Assembly: GCA_025352085.1 (NCBI GenBank)
Contig: JANXUA010000145.1
Coordinates: forward strand, 1 to 34,114
Direction of reading: 5' to 3'
Length of the DNA: 34,114 bases
DNA from: Caulobacteraceae bacterium
GTDB taxonomy: Bacteria; Pseudomonadota; Alphaproteobacteria; Caulobacterales; Caulobacteraceae
The position numbers and the translations under genes are program-made. Positions 8,500 through 16,816 of this stretch are shown piece by piece; position 1 is the stretch's first letter, and each line of letters opens with the position of its first letter. Under the pieces are notes generated by a model. The model was not told the origin of the DNA, did no database searches, and saw only the letters and a program-made list of their open reading frames with translations.

Positions 8500-9612
8500 T
8501 CAGCTCAAACCCGACGCCGGATTCGGCGCGGCGAAGGCCGAGAAACCGTAGTGGGCCAGCCAGCGCACGTCTGAGGCGAACATGTCGCGCAGATCGGGCA
8601 TGCCGTATTTCAACCGCCCCAGTCGATCGACGCCGAAGCCGAAGGCGAAGCCCTGCCATTCATCCGGATCAATGCCGCAATTGCGCAGCACATTGGGGTG
8701 CACCATGCCGCAACCGACGATCTCCGACCATTCCGTGCCCTGACCGATTTTCACCTCGCCGCCCGACGTGTCGCATTGCACATCCATCTCCGCCGAGGGT
8801 TCGGTGAAGGGGAAATGGTGTGGGCGAAAGCGGGTGACCACGCCTTCCAGCTCAAAGAACCGGGCGATGAACTGATCCAGCGTCCATTTCAGATGGCCCA
8901 TGTGGATGTCGCGGTCGATGACCAGGCCTTCGATCTGGTGGAACATCGGCGTATGCGTCGCGTCGCTGTCGCAGCGATAGGTGCGGCCGGGCGAAATGAT
9001 CCGGATCGGCGGCGCCTGGCCGGCGGCGATCCACGGCGCGGCGGGCGGGGTGTTGGTGCGCTGCATGGCCCGCACCTGCACCGGGCTGGTGTGGGTGCGC
9101 AGCACCTTGCGCACGCCCTCGGCGTCGGGCGGGAAGAAGAACGTGTCATGCATTTCCCGCGCCGGGTGTTTGGGCGGAAAGTTGAGGGCGGTGAAGTTGT
9201 GGAAATCGTCCTCGATGTCTGGTCCTTCCGCCAGGGCGAAGCCCATTTCGGCGAAGATGGCGATCATCTCGTCCATCACCTGCATGGTCGGGTGGACGGC
9301 GCCCTTGCGGCGCGGCGGGGCGGGCAAGGATAGGTCGAGGCGTCCGGCGGCGAGACGGGCGTCGAGTTCGGCGGCCTCCAATAATGTCTTGCGCTGGGCG
9401 ACCGCGGTCGCGACCCGATCGCGTAGGCCGTTGATCGCGGGACCCTGAACCTTGCGTTCATCGGCGTTCATTGCGCCCAGGGATTTCAGCAGGGCGGAGA
9501 TGGCCCCGGTCTTGCCCAGGGCGTCGAGACGAACCGCCTCCAGCGCCGCGGTGTCCGGCGCGACGGCGATGCGGGCGGCTAGATTAGTTTCAAGTGTGGC
9601 GAGATCGGTCAT
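8500..9612 (-). CDS. pheS: Phenylalanine--tRNA ligase alpha subunit
   Basis: The 370-residue protein is the catalytic alpha subunit, a class II aminoacyl-tRNA synthetase. An N-terminal coiled-coil segment (about 1-100) is followed by the class II core. The [12 protein letters not shown] block and the motif 2 region [20 protein letters not shown] are visible, as is [15 protein letters not shown] (motif 3) near the C-terminus. It forms phenylalanyl-adenylate and transfers it to tRNA-Phe together with PheT. The frame stays open to 9888 through the upstream repeat region, but only MTDLATLE at 9612 gives a family-like start. rplT lies 166 bases upstream. Confidence 0.97.
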   Translation of the reverse strand: MTDLATLETNLAARIAVAPDTAALEAVRLDALGKTGAISALLKSLGAMNADERKVQGPAINGLRDRVATAVAQRKTLLEAAELDARLAAGRLDLSLPAPPRRKGAVHPTMQVMDEMIAIFAEMGFALAEGPDIEDDFHNFTALNFPPKHPAREMHDTFFFPPDAEGVRKVLRTHTSPVQVRAMQRTNTPPAAPWIAAGQAPPIRIISPGRTYRCDSDATHTPMFHQIEGLVIDRDIHMGHLKWTLDQFIARFFELEGVVTRFRPHHFPFTEPSAEMDVQCDTSGGEVKIGQGTEWSEIVGCGMVHPNVLRNCGIDPDEWQGFAFGFGVDRLGRLKYGMPDLRDMFASDVRWLAHYGFSAFAAPNPASGLS

Positions 9613-9778
9613 GGAGGGAATCTTCCTCCCTCCCCTTTTTGGGGAGGGCGAGTCGCGAAGCGACCGGGGTGGGGTTCTTTGATGAAGCCCACGAACACCC
9701 TTGAACTTGAAGACTTCCCCGCCCCGGACGTTGCTTCGCTCCGTCTCGACCCTCCCCACAAGGGGGAGGGAGGGATGT
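9613..9778. repeat. Inverted pair of GGGGAGGG-type intergenic repeats
   Basis: Two copies of one repeat element face each other between rplT and pheS. Copy A (about 9625-9676) contains the hairpin CCCTCCCC-TTTTT-GGGGAGGG, followed by a segment with GCGAAGCGACCGGGGTGGGG. Copy B (about 9714-9774) is the same design on the other strand, with its own CCCTCCCC/GGGGAGGG hairpin and GAGCGAAGCAACGTCCGGGG. The whole region could form one large cruciform or long mRNA stem inside the rplT-pheS transcript. Elements of this look are scattered through many proteobacterial genomes. Confidence 0.65.
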
Positions 9779-10135
9779 CTACGCCAGGGCGGCGCGGACC
9801 TTGTCGGCGATGACCTTGAACGCGGCCGGGTCAGCGCCCGCGATGTCCGACAGAACCTTGCGGTCGATATCGATCCCGGCCAGTTCAAGGCCGTGGCTAA
9901 ATCGCGAATAGGTCAGACCCTCAAGCCGCGCGGCGGCGTTGATGCGCTGGATCCACAGGGCGCGGAACGAACGCTTGCGCACCTTGCGGTCGCGATAGGC
10001 GTATTGACCGGCCTTATCCACCGCCGCCTTGGCGGCGCGGATGGTGTTTTTGCGGCGACCCCAGAAGCCCTTGGCTTGCTCGAGAACTTTTTTGTGTTTG
10101 GCGTGGGCGGTGACGCCCCGTTTGACGCGGGCCAT
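9779..10135 (-). CDS. rplT: 50S ribosomal protein L20
   Basis: The 118-residue, very basic protein matches bacterial L20 along its length: [18 protein letters not shown] at the start, [14 protein letters not shown], and [21 protein letters not shown]20 binds 23S rRNA early in large-subunit assembly. In some bacteria it also represses its own operon by binding the mRNA leader. It follows rpmI by 22 bases and precedes pheS on the same strand. Confidence 0.98.
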   Translation of the reverse strand: MARVKRGVTAHAKHKKVLEQAKGFWGRRKNTIRAAKAAVDKAGQYAYRDRKVRKRSFRALWIQRINAAARLEGLTYSRFSHGLELAGIDIDRKVLSDIAGADPAAFKVIADKVRAALA

Positions 10136-10157
10136 TTTTGACTAAGCTCCTAAAAGA

Positions 10158-10358
10158 TCACAGGCCGTAGGGCAGGAAGGATTTGATGGTCTTGGCGTCG
10201 GCCTCGCTCATCACCTTGGTGCCGCGGTTCTGGCGGATATATTTCGACGAATGGCTGATCAGCCGGTGCCGTTTTCCCGCCACGCCGGCCATTAGCTTGC
10301 CGGTCGCGGTGATCTTGAAGCGCTTTTTGGCGCCTGACTTGGTCTTCAGTTTGGGCAT
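10158..10358 (-). CDS. rpmI: 50S ribosomal protein L35
   Basis: The 66-residue basic protein has the standard L35 sequence ([20 protein letters not shown] at the start, [20 protein letters not shown] in the middle). It is a structural protein of the large ribosomal subunit. It is the first gene of the minus-strand run rpmI-rplT-pheS-pheT. infC, which precedes rpmI in many bacteria, is not here; the upstream neighbour is a divergent thiolase-like gene. No clear Shine-Dalgarno precedes the ATG. A small hairpin at about 10367-10380 (CGCCC-GCAA-GGGCG on the plus strand) lies just upstream of it. Confidence 0.97.
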   Translation of the reverse strand: MPKLKTKSGAKKRFKITATGKLMAGVAGKRHRLISHSSKYIRQNRGTKVMSEADAKTIKSFLPYGL

Positions 10359-10589
10359 TTTGCATCGGCGCCCGCAAGGGCGACCGTCCTCAGATAAGGG
10401 TCGCTGAAAAGAACCGCCATGGCATGCCTTTGGGCCAGGCGGCTCGAACGAAGGGCGGGTCTTTAGGGGAAGTGGGGGCGGAAAGCAAGGACGGCGTTGT
10501 CAGGACGGACCCTACGTCATACTCGACACGAGGGTCCTGTCGTTGGCATTGTGAAGTCACGCCGCGTCCGCGCACGGGAGTCCGCTATT
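10359..10589. promoter_or_regulatory. Divergent leader region of rpmI and the thiolase-like gene
   Basis: This 231-base region contains a perfect inverted repeat GGACCCT (10507-10513) / AGGGTCC (10531-10537) with a 17-base spacer, and a small hairpin at about 10367-10380 just before rpmI. Either could be an operator or a leader RNA structure for the ribosomal operon. GGGAG at 10576-10580 is the likely ribosome-binding site for the TTG start at 10590. No convincing -10/-35 pair was found. Confidence 0.35.
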
Positions 10590-12113
10590 TTGACCGACAA
10601 TACCCCCATCATCATCGGCGTCGGCGAGGCGTCGGAGCGGATTGACGCGGCCGACTACGCGGCGCTGTCGCCGGCGGATCTGGCCGGACGGGCGGCGGCG
10701 GCGGCCCTGGCGGACGCTGGCGTCGAGGGGCTCGCGGCGCACGTCGACGTGATCGCCGCCATCCGCCAGTTCGAGGTCTCCTGGCCGGCGGCCGTGGCGC
10801 CGTTTGGCAGGGCGGATAATTTTCCTCGCGCCGTGGCGCGCCGGATCGGGGCCGATCCGGCGCGGGCGATCCTGGAGCCGGTGGGCGGGCAGGGACCGCA
10901 ACACCTGGTCAATAAGTTCGCTGAAGAGATCAACGCCGGCCGGATCGACATTGCGCTTATCTGCGGGGCCGAAGCCATCTCCACCGTCCGCCACCTGAGC
11001 ATGCGCGGTGAGACGCGCGATTGGGCCGAGGAGGTTGGCGAGCGGCTGGAGGATCGCGGCTATGGCGATCAGTTGCTCGAACCCGAGCTGCGGCGCCACG
11101 GCGCCCGGACGCCGATCGACGTCTACGCCCTCCTTGAGAATGCGCGTCGCGCGCGGCTTGGGCAGTCTCGAGAGGCCTACCGCGAGACCATGGCCGAGTT
11201 GTTCGTGCCTTTCACCAGGGTCGCCGCGCAAAACCCGCACGCCATGTCGCGCGAGGTCCGGTCGGTGGCGGATCTGGCGACGATCTCTGCCTCCAACCGC
11301 CTGACGTCGGACCCGTTTCCCCGGCGCATGGTTGCGCGCGACCAGGCCAACCAAGGCGCCGCCGTGCTGATGGCTTCGGTGGCGAAGGCGCGGGCCCTGG
11401 GCGTCCCCGAAAACCGCTGGGTCTATCCGCATGGCGGCGCGGATACGCGCGAGCGCTTGCCGATGCAGCGACAGGACCTATCCCGCGGCCCGGCGGCAGT
11501 CATGGCGACGCGGCGGGCGCTGGAGATCGCTGGCGTCGGCGTCGACGCGATTGATCTGTTCGACCTCTACAGCTGCTTTCCCATCGCGGTGTTCAACCAA
11601 CTCGACGGCCTGGGGATCGCGCCGGACGATCCGCGACCGTTCACGGTCACCGGCGGCCTGCCGTATTTCGGCGGGGCGGGAAACAACTATTCCACCCACG
11701 CCATCGCCTCGATGGTCCGCGCCTTGCGCGCCAGGCCGGGCGCCAAGGGCCTAGTAAGCGCCAACGGCGGTTTTCTGTCCAAGACCTCGACAGGTATCTA
11801 TTCGACGACGCCAGCGCCTTGGCGCGGGCTCGACAACACCGCCCTGCAGGTGGAGATCGACGGCTGGGCGGCGCCGGCGGTCGCGCCTGGCGAAGGCGTC
11901 GGCGCGGTGGAAACCTACACCATTGACTATAGCGGCAAGGCGCCGGTCGGTGTCGTCATCGGCCTGCTGGAAAGCGGCGCGCGGTTCGTGGCTATGACCG
12001 GCCTTGAGGGCGGGGCTGTCGCCGAGACGATGATCGCGCGCGACCCGCTGGGCGCGCGCGTGTCGCTGACGCTGGATGAAAAAGGCCGCTCGATCATAGG
12101 AAGCATCTCATGA
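10590..12113 (+). CDS. Thiolase-like acetyl-CoA acetyltransferase family protein (TLP1 type)
   Basis: The 507-residue protein has a thiolase fold. Recognisable segments are EILxP-like VGGQGPQHLVNKFAEEI, ALICGAEAISTVRH, FPIAVFNQLDGLGI and the late GGLPYFGGAGNNYSTHAIA, which resembles the thiolase C-terminal glycine motif. About 100 extra residues at the C-terminus (ETYTIDYSGKAPVGVVIGLLESG) resemble the added domain of thiolase-like protein type 1. Such proteins often lack the usual nucleophilic cysteine, and I see no clear CxS active-site motif, so true thiolase activity is uncertain. The start is probably TTG at 10590, with GGGAG nine bases upstream; in-frame GTGs upstream are open but lack family-like sequence. 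The stop overlaps the next gene's ATG (ATGA), implying translational coupling. Confidence 0.85.
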   Translation: MTDNTPIIIGVGEASERIDAADYAALSPADLAGRAAAAALADAGVEGLAAHVDVIAAIRQFEVSWPAAVAPFGRADNFPRAVARRIGADPARAILEPVGGQGPQHLVNKFAEEINAGRIDIALICGAEAISTVRHLSMRGETRDWAEEVGERLEDRGYGDQLLEPELRRHGARTPIDVYALLENARRARLGQSREAYRETMAELFVPFTRVAAQNPHAMSREVRSVADLATISASNRLTSDPFPRRMVARDQANQGAAVLMASVAKARALGVPENRWVYPHGGADTRERLPMQRQDLSRGPAAVMATRRALEIAGVGVDAIDLFDLYSCFPIAVFNQLDGLGIAPDDPRPFTVTGGLPYFGGAGNNYSTHAIASMVRALRARPGAKGLVSANGGFLSKTSTGIYSTTPAPWRGLDNTALQVEIDGWAAPAVAPGEGVGAVETYTIDYSGKAPVGVVIGLLESGARFVAMTGLEGGAVAETMIARDPLGARVSLTLDEKGRSIIGSIS

Positions 12114-13243
12114 AATCACCGATTTGCGACATGCTCGGGATCGAATTTCCGCTGCTTGCCTTCAGCCATTGCCGCGATGTGGTCGCCGCCGTCAGCCGGG
12201 CGGGAGGCTTTGGCGTGTTCGGCGCTACGGCGCATTCGCCGCAATCGGTGCGCGAGGAGCTGCGCTGGATCGAGGACCACGCCGGCGGCAAACCGTTCGG
12301 CATCGATGTTCTGATTCCCGAAAACATGGCCACGGCGGGCGAGACGAACGTCACCTACAACAGCTTGCGCGCGCGCATCCCAGAGGCGCAAAGCGCGTTC
12401 GCGCGCGATCTTCTGGCCAAGGTCGGCGTCACCGTGCCGGAACAGACGGTGAGCGACGACCAGACCCAACCGTTCGATCCGGGCCGCGCTCTTGAGGTGC
12501 TCGACGCGGCCTTCGAATTTCCGATTCGGCTGATTGCCAATGCGCTAGGTGTGCCGCCGCCGGCGATGATCGAGATGGGCAAGCGCCACGGCGTGCCGGT
12601 AGCGGCGCTCGTGGGCGCCAAGGAACACGCCATCCGCCAGGTCAACGCCGGCGTGGACATATTGGTGGTGCAAGGCACCGAGGCCGGCGGTCACTGCGGC
12701 GAGGTCTCGACCCTGGTTCTGGTGCCCGAAGTGATCAAGGCGATCAAACCGATCCGCAATGTGCCGGTTCTGGCGGCGGGGGGCATCATGACCGGCGGAC
12801 AGATGGCGGCATGTATGGCCATGGGCGCCGCAGGCGTGTGGACCGGCTCGGTGTGGCTGGCGACGGTGGAGTCGGAGACCAGCGAAATCTTCCGCGAGAA
12901 AATGATCGAAGCCGGCTCGCGCGATGCAGTCCGCTCCAAGAGCCGCACCGGCAAGCCCGCCCGGCAACTGCGCTCGACGTGGACCGAGGCGTGGGAGCGT
13001 GATCCGAACAGCCCCGGCCCACTGCCCATGCCGCTGCAGACTCTGATCAGTGAGCCGGCCCTGCGCGGCGTTGACCGCGCCGCCGCCGCGGGCAATCCCA
13101 AGGCGCGCGAGATGGTCACCTATTTCGTCGGTCAGGGCGTCGGCCTGATCGACAGCGTCCGCTCGGCCGGCCAGGTGGTGCAGACCTTTAAGGAGGAATT
13201 TCTGGAGGCGGTCGAGGCGCTGAACGAGACGATGGAGGATTAG
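12110..13243 (+). CDS. Nitronate monooxygenase family flavoprotein
   Basis: The 377-residue TIM-barrel FMN protein has the family signature QGTEAGGHCG with His195, and the FMN-phosphate segment VPVLAAGGIMTGGQMAACMAMGAAGVWTGSVWL. Characterised members oxidise alkyl nitronates such as propionate-3-nitronate; many relatives have other or unknown substrates. The C-terminal 100 residues after the barrel (SKSRTGKPARQLRSTWTEAW) are typical of the longer subclass. ATG 12110 overlaps the thiolase-like stop by four bases, so the two are made together and may act on a shared acyl-CoA substrate. The stop overlaps that of the convergent DUF1501 gene by four bases. The family is confident; the substrate is unknown. 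Confidence 0.85.
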   Translation: MKSPICDMLGIEFPLLAFSHCRDVVAAVSRAGGFGVFGATAHSPQSVREELRWIEDHAGGKPFGIDVLIPENMATAGETNVTYNSLRARIPEAQSAFARDLLAKVGVTVPEQTVSDDQTQPFDPGRALEVLDAAFEFPIRLIANALGVPPPAMIEMGKRHGVPVAALVGAKEHAIRQVNAGVDILVVQGTEAGGHCGEVSTLVLVPEVIKAIKPIRNVPVLAAGGIMTGGQMAACMAMGAAGVWTGSVWLATVESETSEIFREKMIEAGSRDAVRSKSRTGKPARQLRSTWTEAWERDPNSPGPLPMPLQTLISEPALRGVDRAAAAGNPKAREMVTYFVGQGVGLIDSVRSAGQVVQTFKEEFLEAVEALNETMED

Positions 13244-14523
13244 GCGATCAAACCCGCCGTCGGCGCGACGTTGGCGCTGCCGGGGAAGACGACCGTGTCG
13301 AGGGCCGCGCGCTCGACGCCCATGTGATCGCGCAAGACGCCCTTGAACAGGCCGCGCATGTCCAGGGTCGGCGCGGTGTCACGGTTTTCGAACAGTTTCG
13401 CCGCCGCCAGGGTCGGCCAATCACCGATGATGCCGCCCTTTTTGATCGCGCCGCCGAGAACGAGAGCCGTCGAGGCGGTGCCGTGATCGGTGCCGCCGGT
13501 GCCGTTGGCGTGGGCGGTGCGGCCAAACTCGGTCGCCATGACCACAACCGTATTGCTCCAGGCGTCGCCAAGGCCGCTCGACAGCCCGTCGATAAAGGCG
13601 TCGACATAGGTCAGGCGCGTATTGATCAAGCCCAGCTGATTGGCGTGGGAGTCGAAGCCGTCGATGGATACTGCCGCCACGTGCTGGCCGCCGGGCTGGG
13701 TCATGAAGGAGGCGAGGGTAGCGCCGAGCTTTCGCGCGAGGGGCCGGCCGGCGCGCGCGTTGAGCGCGGTTCCGCGGGTGCCGGCGCCGGTCATCCCGGC
13801 CGGATCGGCGGGGGCGTCAGCCTTGGCGGCATCCGCCCGGTTGACGTCGGATTGGGCGATCCTGGCCATCGCCTGGGTCGCCATGCCGCTGGCCAGCGCG
13901 GGACCTAAGAGGGGATCGCCAGCGTAGAGATCGGCCAGAATGCCCGGCAGACGATGATCGATCTGCGCCCCGCCGCCCGGCGACCAGGACGCTGCCTCGA
14001 TCGGGCCTCGCAGGATCAGCGGTGCGGTCGGCCCCATCGAGATCGCCTTGACCGCGCCGGCCGGACCCATGGCGGTGAGCGCGCGGTTGAGCCAACCGGA
14101 CGAGGTGCCATAAACCACCGCCGCGCCGCTCTCGAGCACGTCCTGCGCCTCGAAATGGGAGCGTTCGCGGTCGGGCGTCGCCACCGCCGGTGCGATGCGC
14201 GCCTCGCCCTTCAGGGCCAGGGCGTGGGTCGCCTCCATCGCCGGGTGCAGGCCGAAGGTCTCGTCCAGCTCCAGCGCCCCGCCCGCCTGACCGAAGCCTG
14301 GCAGGGCGATGGCGCCGCGCAGGCCGGCGTAGGCGCGATCGCCCACCGGCGGCGACAGCGACAGGCCGTCCAGGCCGCCACGGCAGATGATCACCACGAA
14401 CCGCCGGCTCGCGCGCGCGCCTTCGGAATCGGCCAGGGCGCGCGTGGCCATGAACTCGACGGTGATCCCAAGACCAAGCGCGCCCATCAGGACGTGACGA
14501 CGGGAAAGGTGAGAGGAGGTCAT
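13240..14523 (-). CDS. DUF1501 family protein with Tat signal
   Basis: The 427-residue protein starts with a twin-arginine signal: S-R-R-H-V-L-M at residues 7-13, then the hydrophobic stretch GALGLGITVEFMA, and a likely cleavage after ALA. The body has DUF1501 landmarks, including RRFVVIICRGGLDGLSLSPP near the start and NTVVVMATEFGRTAHANGTGGTDHG late on. DUF1501 proteins resemble alkaline-phosphatase/sulfatase-type enzymes and are exported to the periplasm folded; their substrate is not established. ATG 14523 overlaps the stop of the upstream DUF1800 gene (ATGA), a pairing seen widely in bacteria. The 3' end overlaps the convergent monooxygenase gene by four bases. Confidence 0.9.
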   Translation of the reverse strand: MTSSHLSRRHVLMGALGLGITVEFMATRALADSEGARASRRFVVIICRGGLDGLSLSPPVGDRAYAGLRGAIALPGFGQAGGALELDETFGLHPAMEATHALALKGEARIAPAVATPDRERSHFEAQDVLESGAAVVYGTSSGWLNRALTAMGPAGAVKAISMGPTAPLILRGPIEAASWSPGGGAQIDHRLPGILADLYAGDPLLGPALASGMATQAMARIAQSDVNRADAAKADAPADPAGMTGAGTRGTALNARAGRPLARKLGATLASFMTQPGGQHVAAVSIDGFDSHANQLGLINTRLTYVDAFIDGLSSGLGDAWSNTVVVMATEFGRTAHANGTGGTDHGTASTALVLGGAIKKGGIIGDWPTLAAAKLFENRDTAPTLDMRGLFKGVLRDHMGVERAALDTVVFPGSANVAPTAGLIA

Positions 14524-15905
14524 CGGCGTTGAAACTCCGGACTCATCAGCAATATGGACAGGCCCTCGGCGCGGGTTTCGGCGCGGGCGATGGTCTTGGA
14601 GGCCAGTGGCGAAAGGCGGGCGCCCAGTGCCTCTCGCGCGAGCTGCGCCGGGTCGCGATCACCGATGGCGCGGGCGGCGAAGGCTTCGCTCCAGTCCATG
14701 CGCTTGATGACCGCGTCGGGCGCGCACCAGACCCCGGTTTCCTCGGCCCAGCCCTTGGGAGAGGGCGCGCTGAACGGCTTTTGGCCCATGGCGGTCATGA
14801 TCGGCGCGATCGCGGTGATGTCGTCTGGGACCGTGCCCGCCGCGCGCCAGCTGGAGACCAGGAAATCATACGGCGTTTTGAACTTGACCGCCGCCGGTTC
14901 CCAGGTTTCCGGAGCGCTGATCAGGGTCCTGGCGACCACATCAAGGCGGCCGTCGCTGCCGAGCCAACTGCGCTCCAGGCGCGCGACGAGGGAGGCGGGC
15001 GGATCGTCGGCCACGAAATGGCGGGCGATCTTGGTGGAGAGGTGACGGGCGGTGTGCGGATTGGCGGCCAGGTCGCGCATCACCGCCCGCGCCTGCCCGG
15101 CGCCATCGTCGCCGTACCGTATGCCCAGAATGGTGCGCGCGCCCGGCTCGTGCGCGCGTGGTCGGAATACGAATTGGCCTGCGCGGTCCAGGACATCGTT
15201 GGGCAGGCCGATGCTCCAACCGGTCATGGCGCGGGCGAATTCGGTTACGTCGGCCTGGGTGTAGCCGCCATCGACGCCGACGGTGTGGAGCTCCATGATT
15301 TCGCGGGCCAGGTTCTCGTTGAGACCGGCGTGCTTGCCCGACCGGGCCTGGAAGGCGCTGGCCATGCTGTCCGGTCCGATCGAGCGGGCTTGATCGAGAT
15401 AGATCAGCATGGCGGGATGGCGCGAGGATGCCGCGAGGATGTCTTCAAACCGACCAAACACATGCGGCCGGATCGCTTCGCGCTCGAACGGGCCGATCAG
15501 GCCGGCGGCGGCGGGCTTGGCGGCGGAGACGGTGAAGTGGTTGGCCCAGAAGAGGGCCCAGCGCTCACGAAAGCCGGCGTCCGTGTTTGTGGCCAGGCGC
15601 GCCCTGTCCAGAAAGTCGGCGCCGGCCTCGTCGCGCAAGTCCCGCGCGAGCGCCTTGACCGCGTCCGATTTGGCGTCGCCGTCCTGTTTGGCGTCGCGCC
15701 TCTGCATTTGATAGTCGCGAAACTCGCCAAAGCGTTTCGCCGCGCCCGGCCCGCCGGGCGAGGGCTGGTCGGCGCCCGATTCGCGGATCTGCGCCGACAG
15801 CCAGCCTTGCGGATCGGCCTTGGCCGCCGCGATTTCGCCCGCCCGCGCGCCCAGCCCCAGCCTCGTGACGGCGATCGCCGCTTGTAGATCGCGATCAACG
15901 GTCAA
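14520..15905 (-). CDS. DUF1800 family protein
   Basis: The 461-residue protein has DUF1800 landmarks: VTRLGLGARAGEIAAAK near the start, RERWALFWANHFTVSA, NENLAREIMELHTVGVDGGYTQADV, and a closing ILLMSPEFQRR. The family is usually paired with a DUF1501 partner. The biochemical role is unknown. I see no signal peptide here, unlike its Tat-tagged partner. The start is TTG at 15905, preceded by a GGGAGCGG-type ribosome-binding site on the minus strand. It shares a four-base stop/start overlap with the DUF1501 gene, so the two form a coupled operon. Confidence 0.88.
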   Translation of the reverse strand: MTVDRDLQAAIAVTRLGLGARAGEIAAAKADPQGWLSAQIRESGADQPSPGGPGAAKRFGEFRDYQMQRRDAKQDGDAKSDAVKALARDLRDEAGADFLDRARLATNTDAGFRERWALFWANHFTVSAAKPAAAGLIGPFEREAIRPHVFGRFEDILAASSRHPAMLIYLDQARSIGPDSMASAFQARSGKHAGLNENLAREIMELHTVGVDGGYTQADVTEFARAMTGWSIGLPNDVLDRAGQFVFRPRAHEPGARTILGIRYGDDGAGQARAVMRDLAANPHTARHLSTKIARHFVADDPPASLVARLERSWLGSDGRLDVVARTLISAPETWEPAAVKFKTPYDFLVSSWRAAGTVPDDITAIAPIMTAMGQKPFSAPSPKGWAEETGVWCAPDAVIKRMDWSEAFAARAIGDRDPAQLAREALGARLSPLASKTIARAETRAEGLSILLMSPEFQRR

Positions 15906-16001
15906 GTCCCGCTCCCTGTTCAGAGGTGGAAAAGTCTAGCCCGTTGAACGCGCGAACGATACGAGTCCGTCGCCTATCCCCGGCGTGTTATCAGGCAGTC
16001 C

Positions 16002-16724
16002 ATGGCCCATCCTCCCGAAATGCCGGTCCGTATCCGTCGTTTCTACAAAAACGTCGAGGTCGCGCGCGCGGGTGGCGGCTTCACGATCCAGCTGGATGGC
16101 CGGGTCGCGCGCACCCCCGCCGGCCGGCCGCTGGCCATGCCGACCCAGGCCCTGGCCGACTTGATCCGGGCCGAATGGGCGGACCAGGGGAACGAAATCG
16201 CGCTCGCGGCCATGCCGGCCACACGCCTCGCGCAGACTGCGCTTGACGGCGTCGCCGACCGGCATGCCGAGACGGTGCGTGAGTTCGCGCGCTTCGCCGA
16301 GACGGACCTGCTGTGCTACTTCGCCGAAGCGCCCACGAGCCTTGTCCGTCGAGAAGACGCGGTCTGGACCCCCTTGCTCGCATGGGCGCGCGAGGATCTG
16401 GGGCTGGCCTTCGTGCGCACCTCCGGCATCGCCCATAGCCTGCAACCCCCTGAGGTCCTGACGAGTGTCACCGCCCTGGCGGCGGCGGCCGGACCGTTTG
16501 ACTTGGCCGGCCTCGCCTTCGGGGGAGCCCTGTTCGGTTCGGCGATTGTGGTTCTGGCCCTCCGCGCGGGGCGAATTGACGCCCAGGGCGCCCTGTCTGC
16601 GGCGCGTCTGGATGAAATGTTCCAGGAAGAGCATTGGGGTGTCGACGACGAAGCGGCGCAGCACGCCGCCCGCATGGCCCGCGAAACGGCGATGCTGGAG
16701 CACTGGTTTCGGGCGTTGGCCTGA
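16002..16724 (+). CDS. ATP12 family F1-ATPase assembly chaperone
   Basis: The 240-residue protein matches the ATP12 family of alphaproteobacteria and mitochondria. RIRRFYKNVEVARAGGGFTIQLDGR lies at the start, RTPAGRPLAMPT follows, and FAETDLLCYFAEAP is in the centre. In mitochondria ATP12 binds unassembled F1 alpha subunits and keeps them from aggregating before F1 assembly. A similar cytoplasmic role is inferred in bacteria. ATG 16002 was used; an internal ATG at 16020 (MPVRIRRFY) is an alternative. pccB follows 92 bases downstream on the same strand. Confidence 0.9.
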   Translation: MAHPPEMPVRIRRFYKNVEVARAGGGFTIQLDGRVARTPAGRPLAMPTQALADLIRAEWADQGNEIALAAMPATRLAQTALDGVADRHAETVREFARFAETDLLCYFAEAPTSLVRREDAVWTPLLAWAREDLGLAFVRTSGIAHSLQPPEVLTSVTALAAAAGPFDLAGLAFGGALFGSAIVVLALRAGRIDAQGALSAARLDEMFQEEHWGVDDEAAQHAARMARETAMLEHWFRALA

Positions 16725-16757
16725 GGCTTGCGACCCACGCCTGACCCAAGGTGAAAC

Positions 16758-16786
16758 TTGTCAGGGAGCCTTACGGCGGCTAGGCG
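16758..16786 (+). promoter_or_regulatory. Putative pccB promoter
   Basis: TTGTCAG at 16758-16764 and GCTAGGCG at 16779-16786 are separated by 14 bases. This fits the spacing and the -35 of the Caulobacter housekeeping promoter (TTGACGS, 10-14 bases, GCTANAWC), with a weak -10. It lies about 30 bases before pccB. Confidence 0.35.
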
Positions 16787-16816
16787 ATAGTCGTCGTCAT
16801 TAGGGTGATCGTTCAA

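Noticed and set aside
14529-15887. Long open frame (452 codons) antisense to the DUF1800 gene
   Set aside because: High-GC shadow frame. Its translation is low-complexity, rich in Arg, Gly and Ala, and matches no family, while the opposite strand encodes a clear DUF1800 protein.
16805-16816. GTG 16805 as the pccB start
   Set aside because: GTG 16817 gives the usual 510-residue length and has a better-placed AGGGTG; the four-residue difference does not affect the call.
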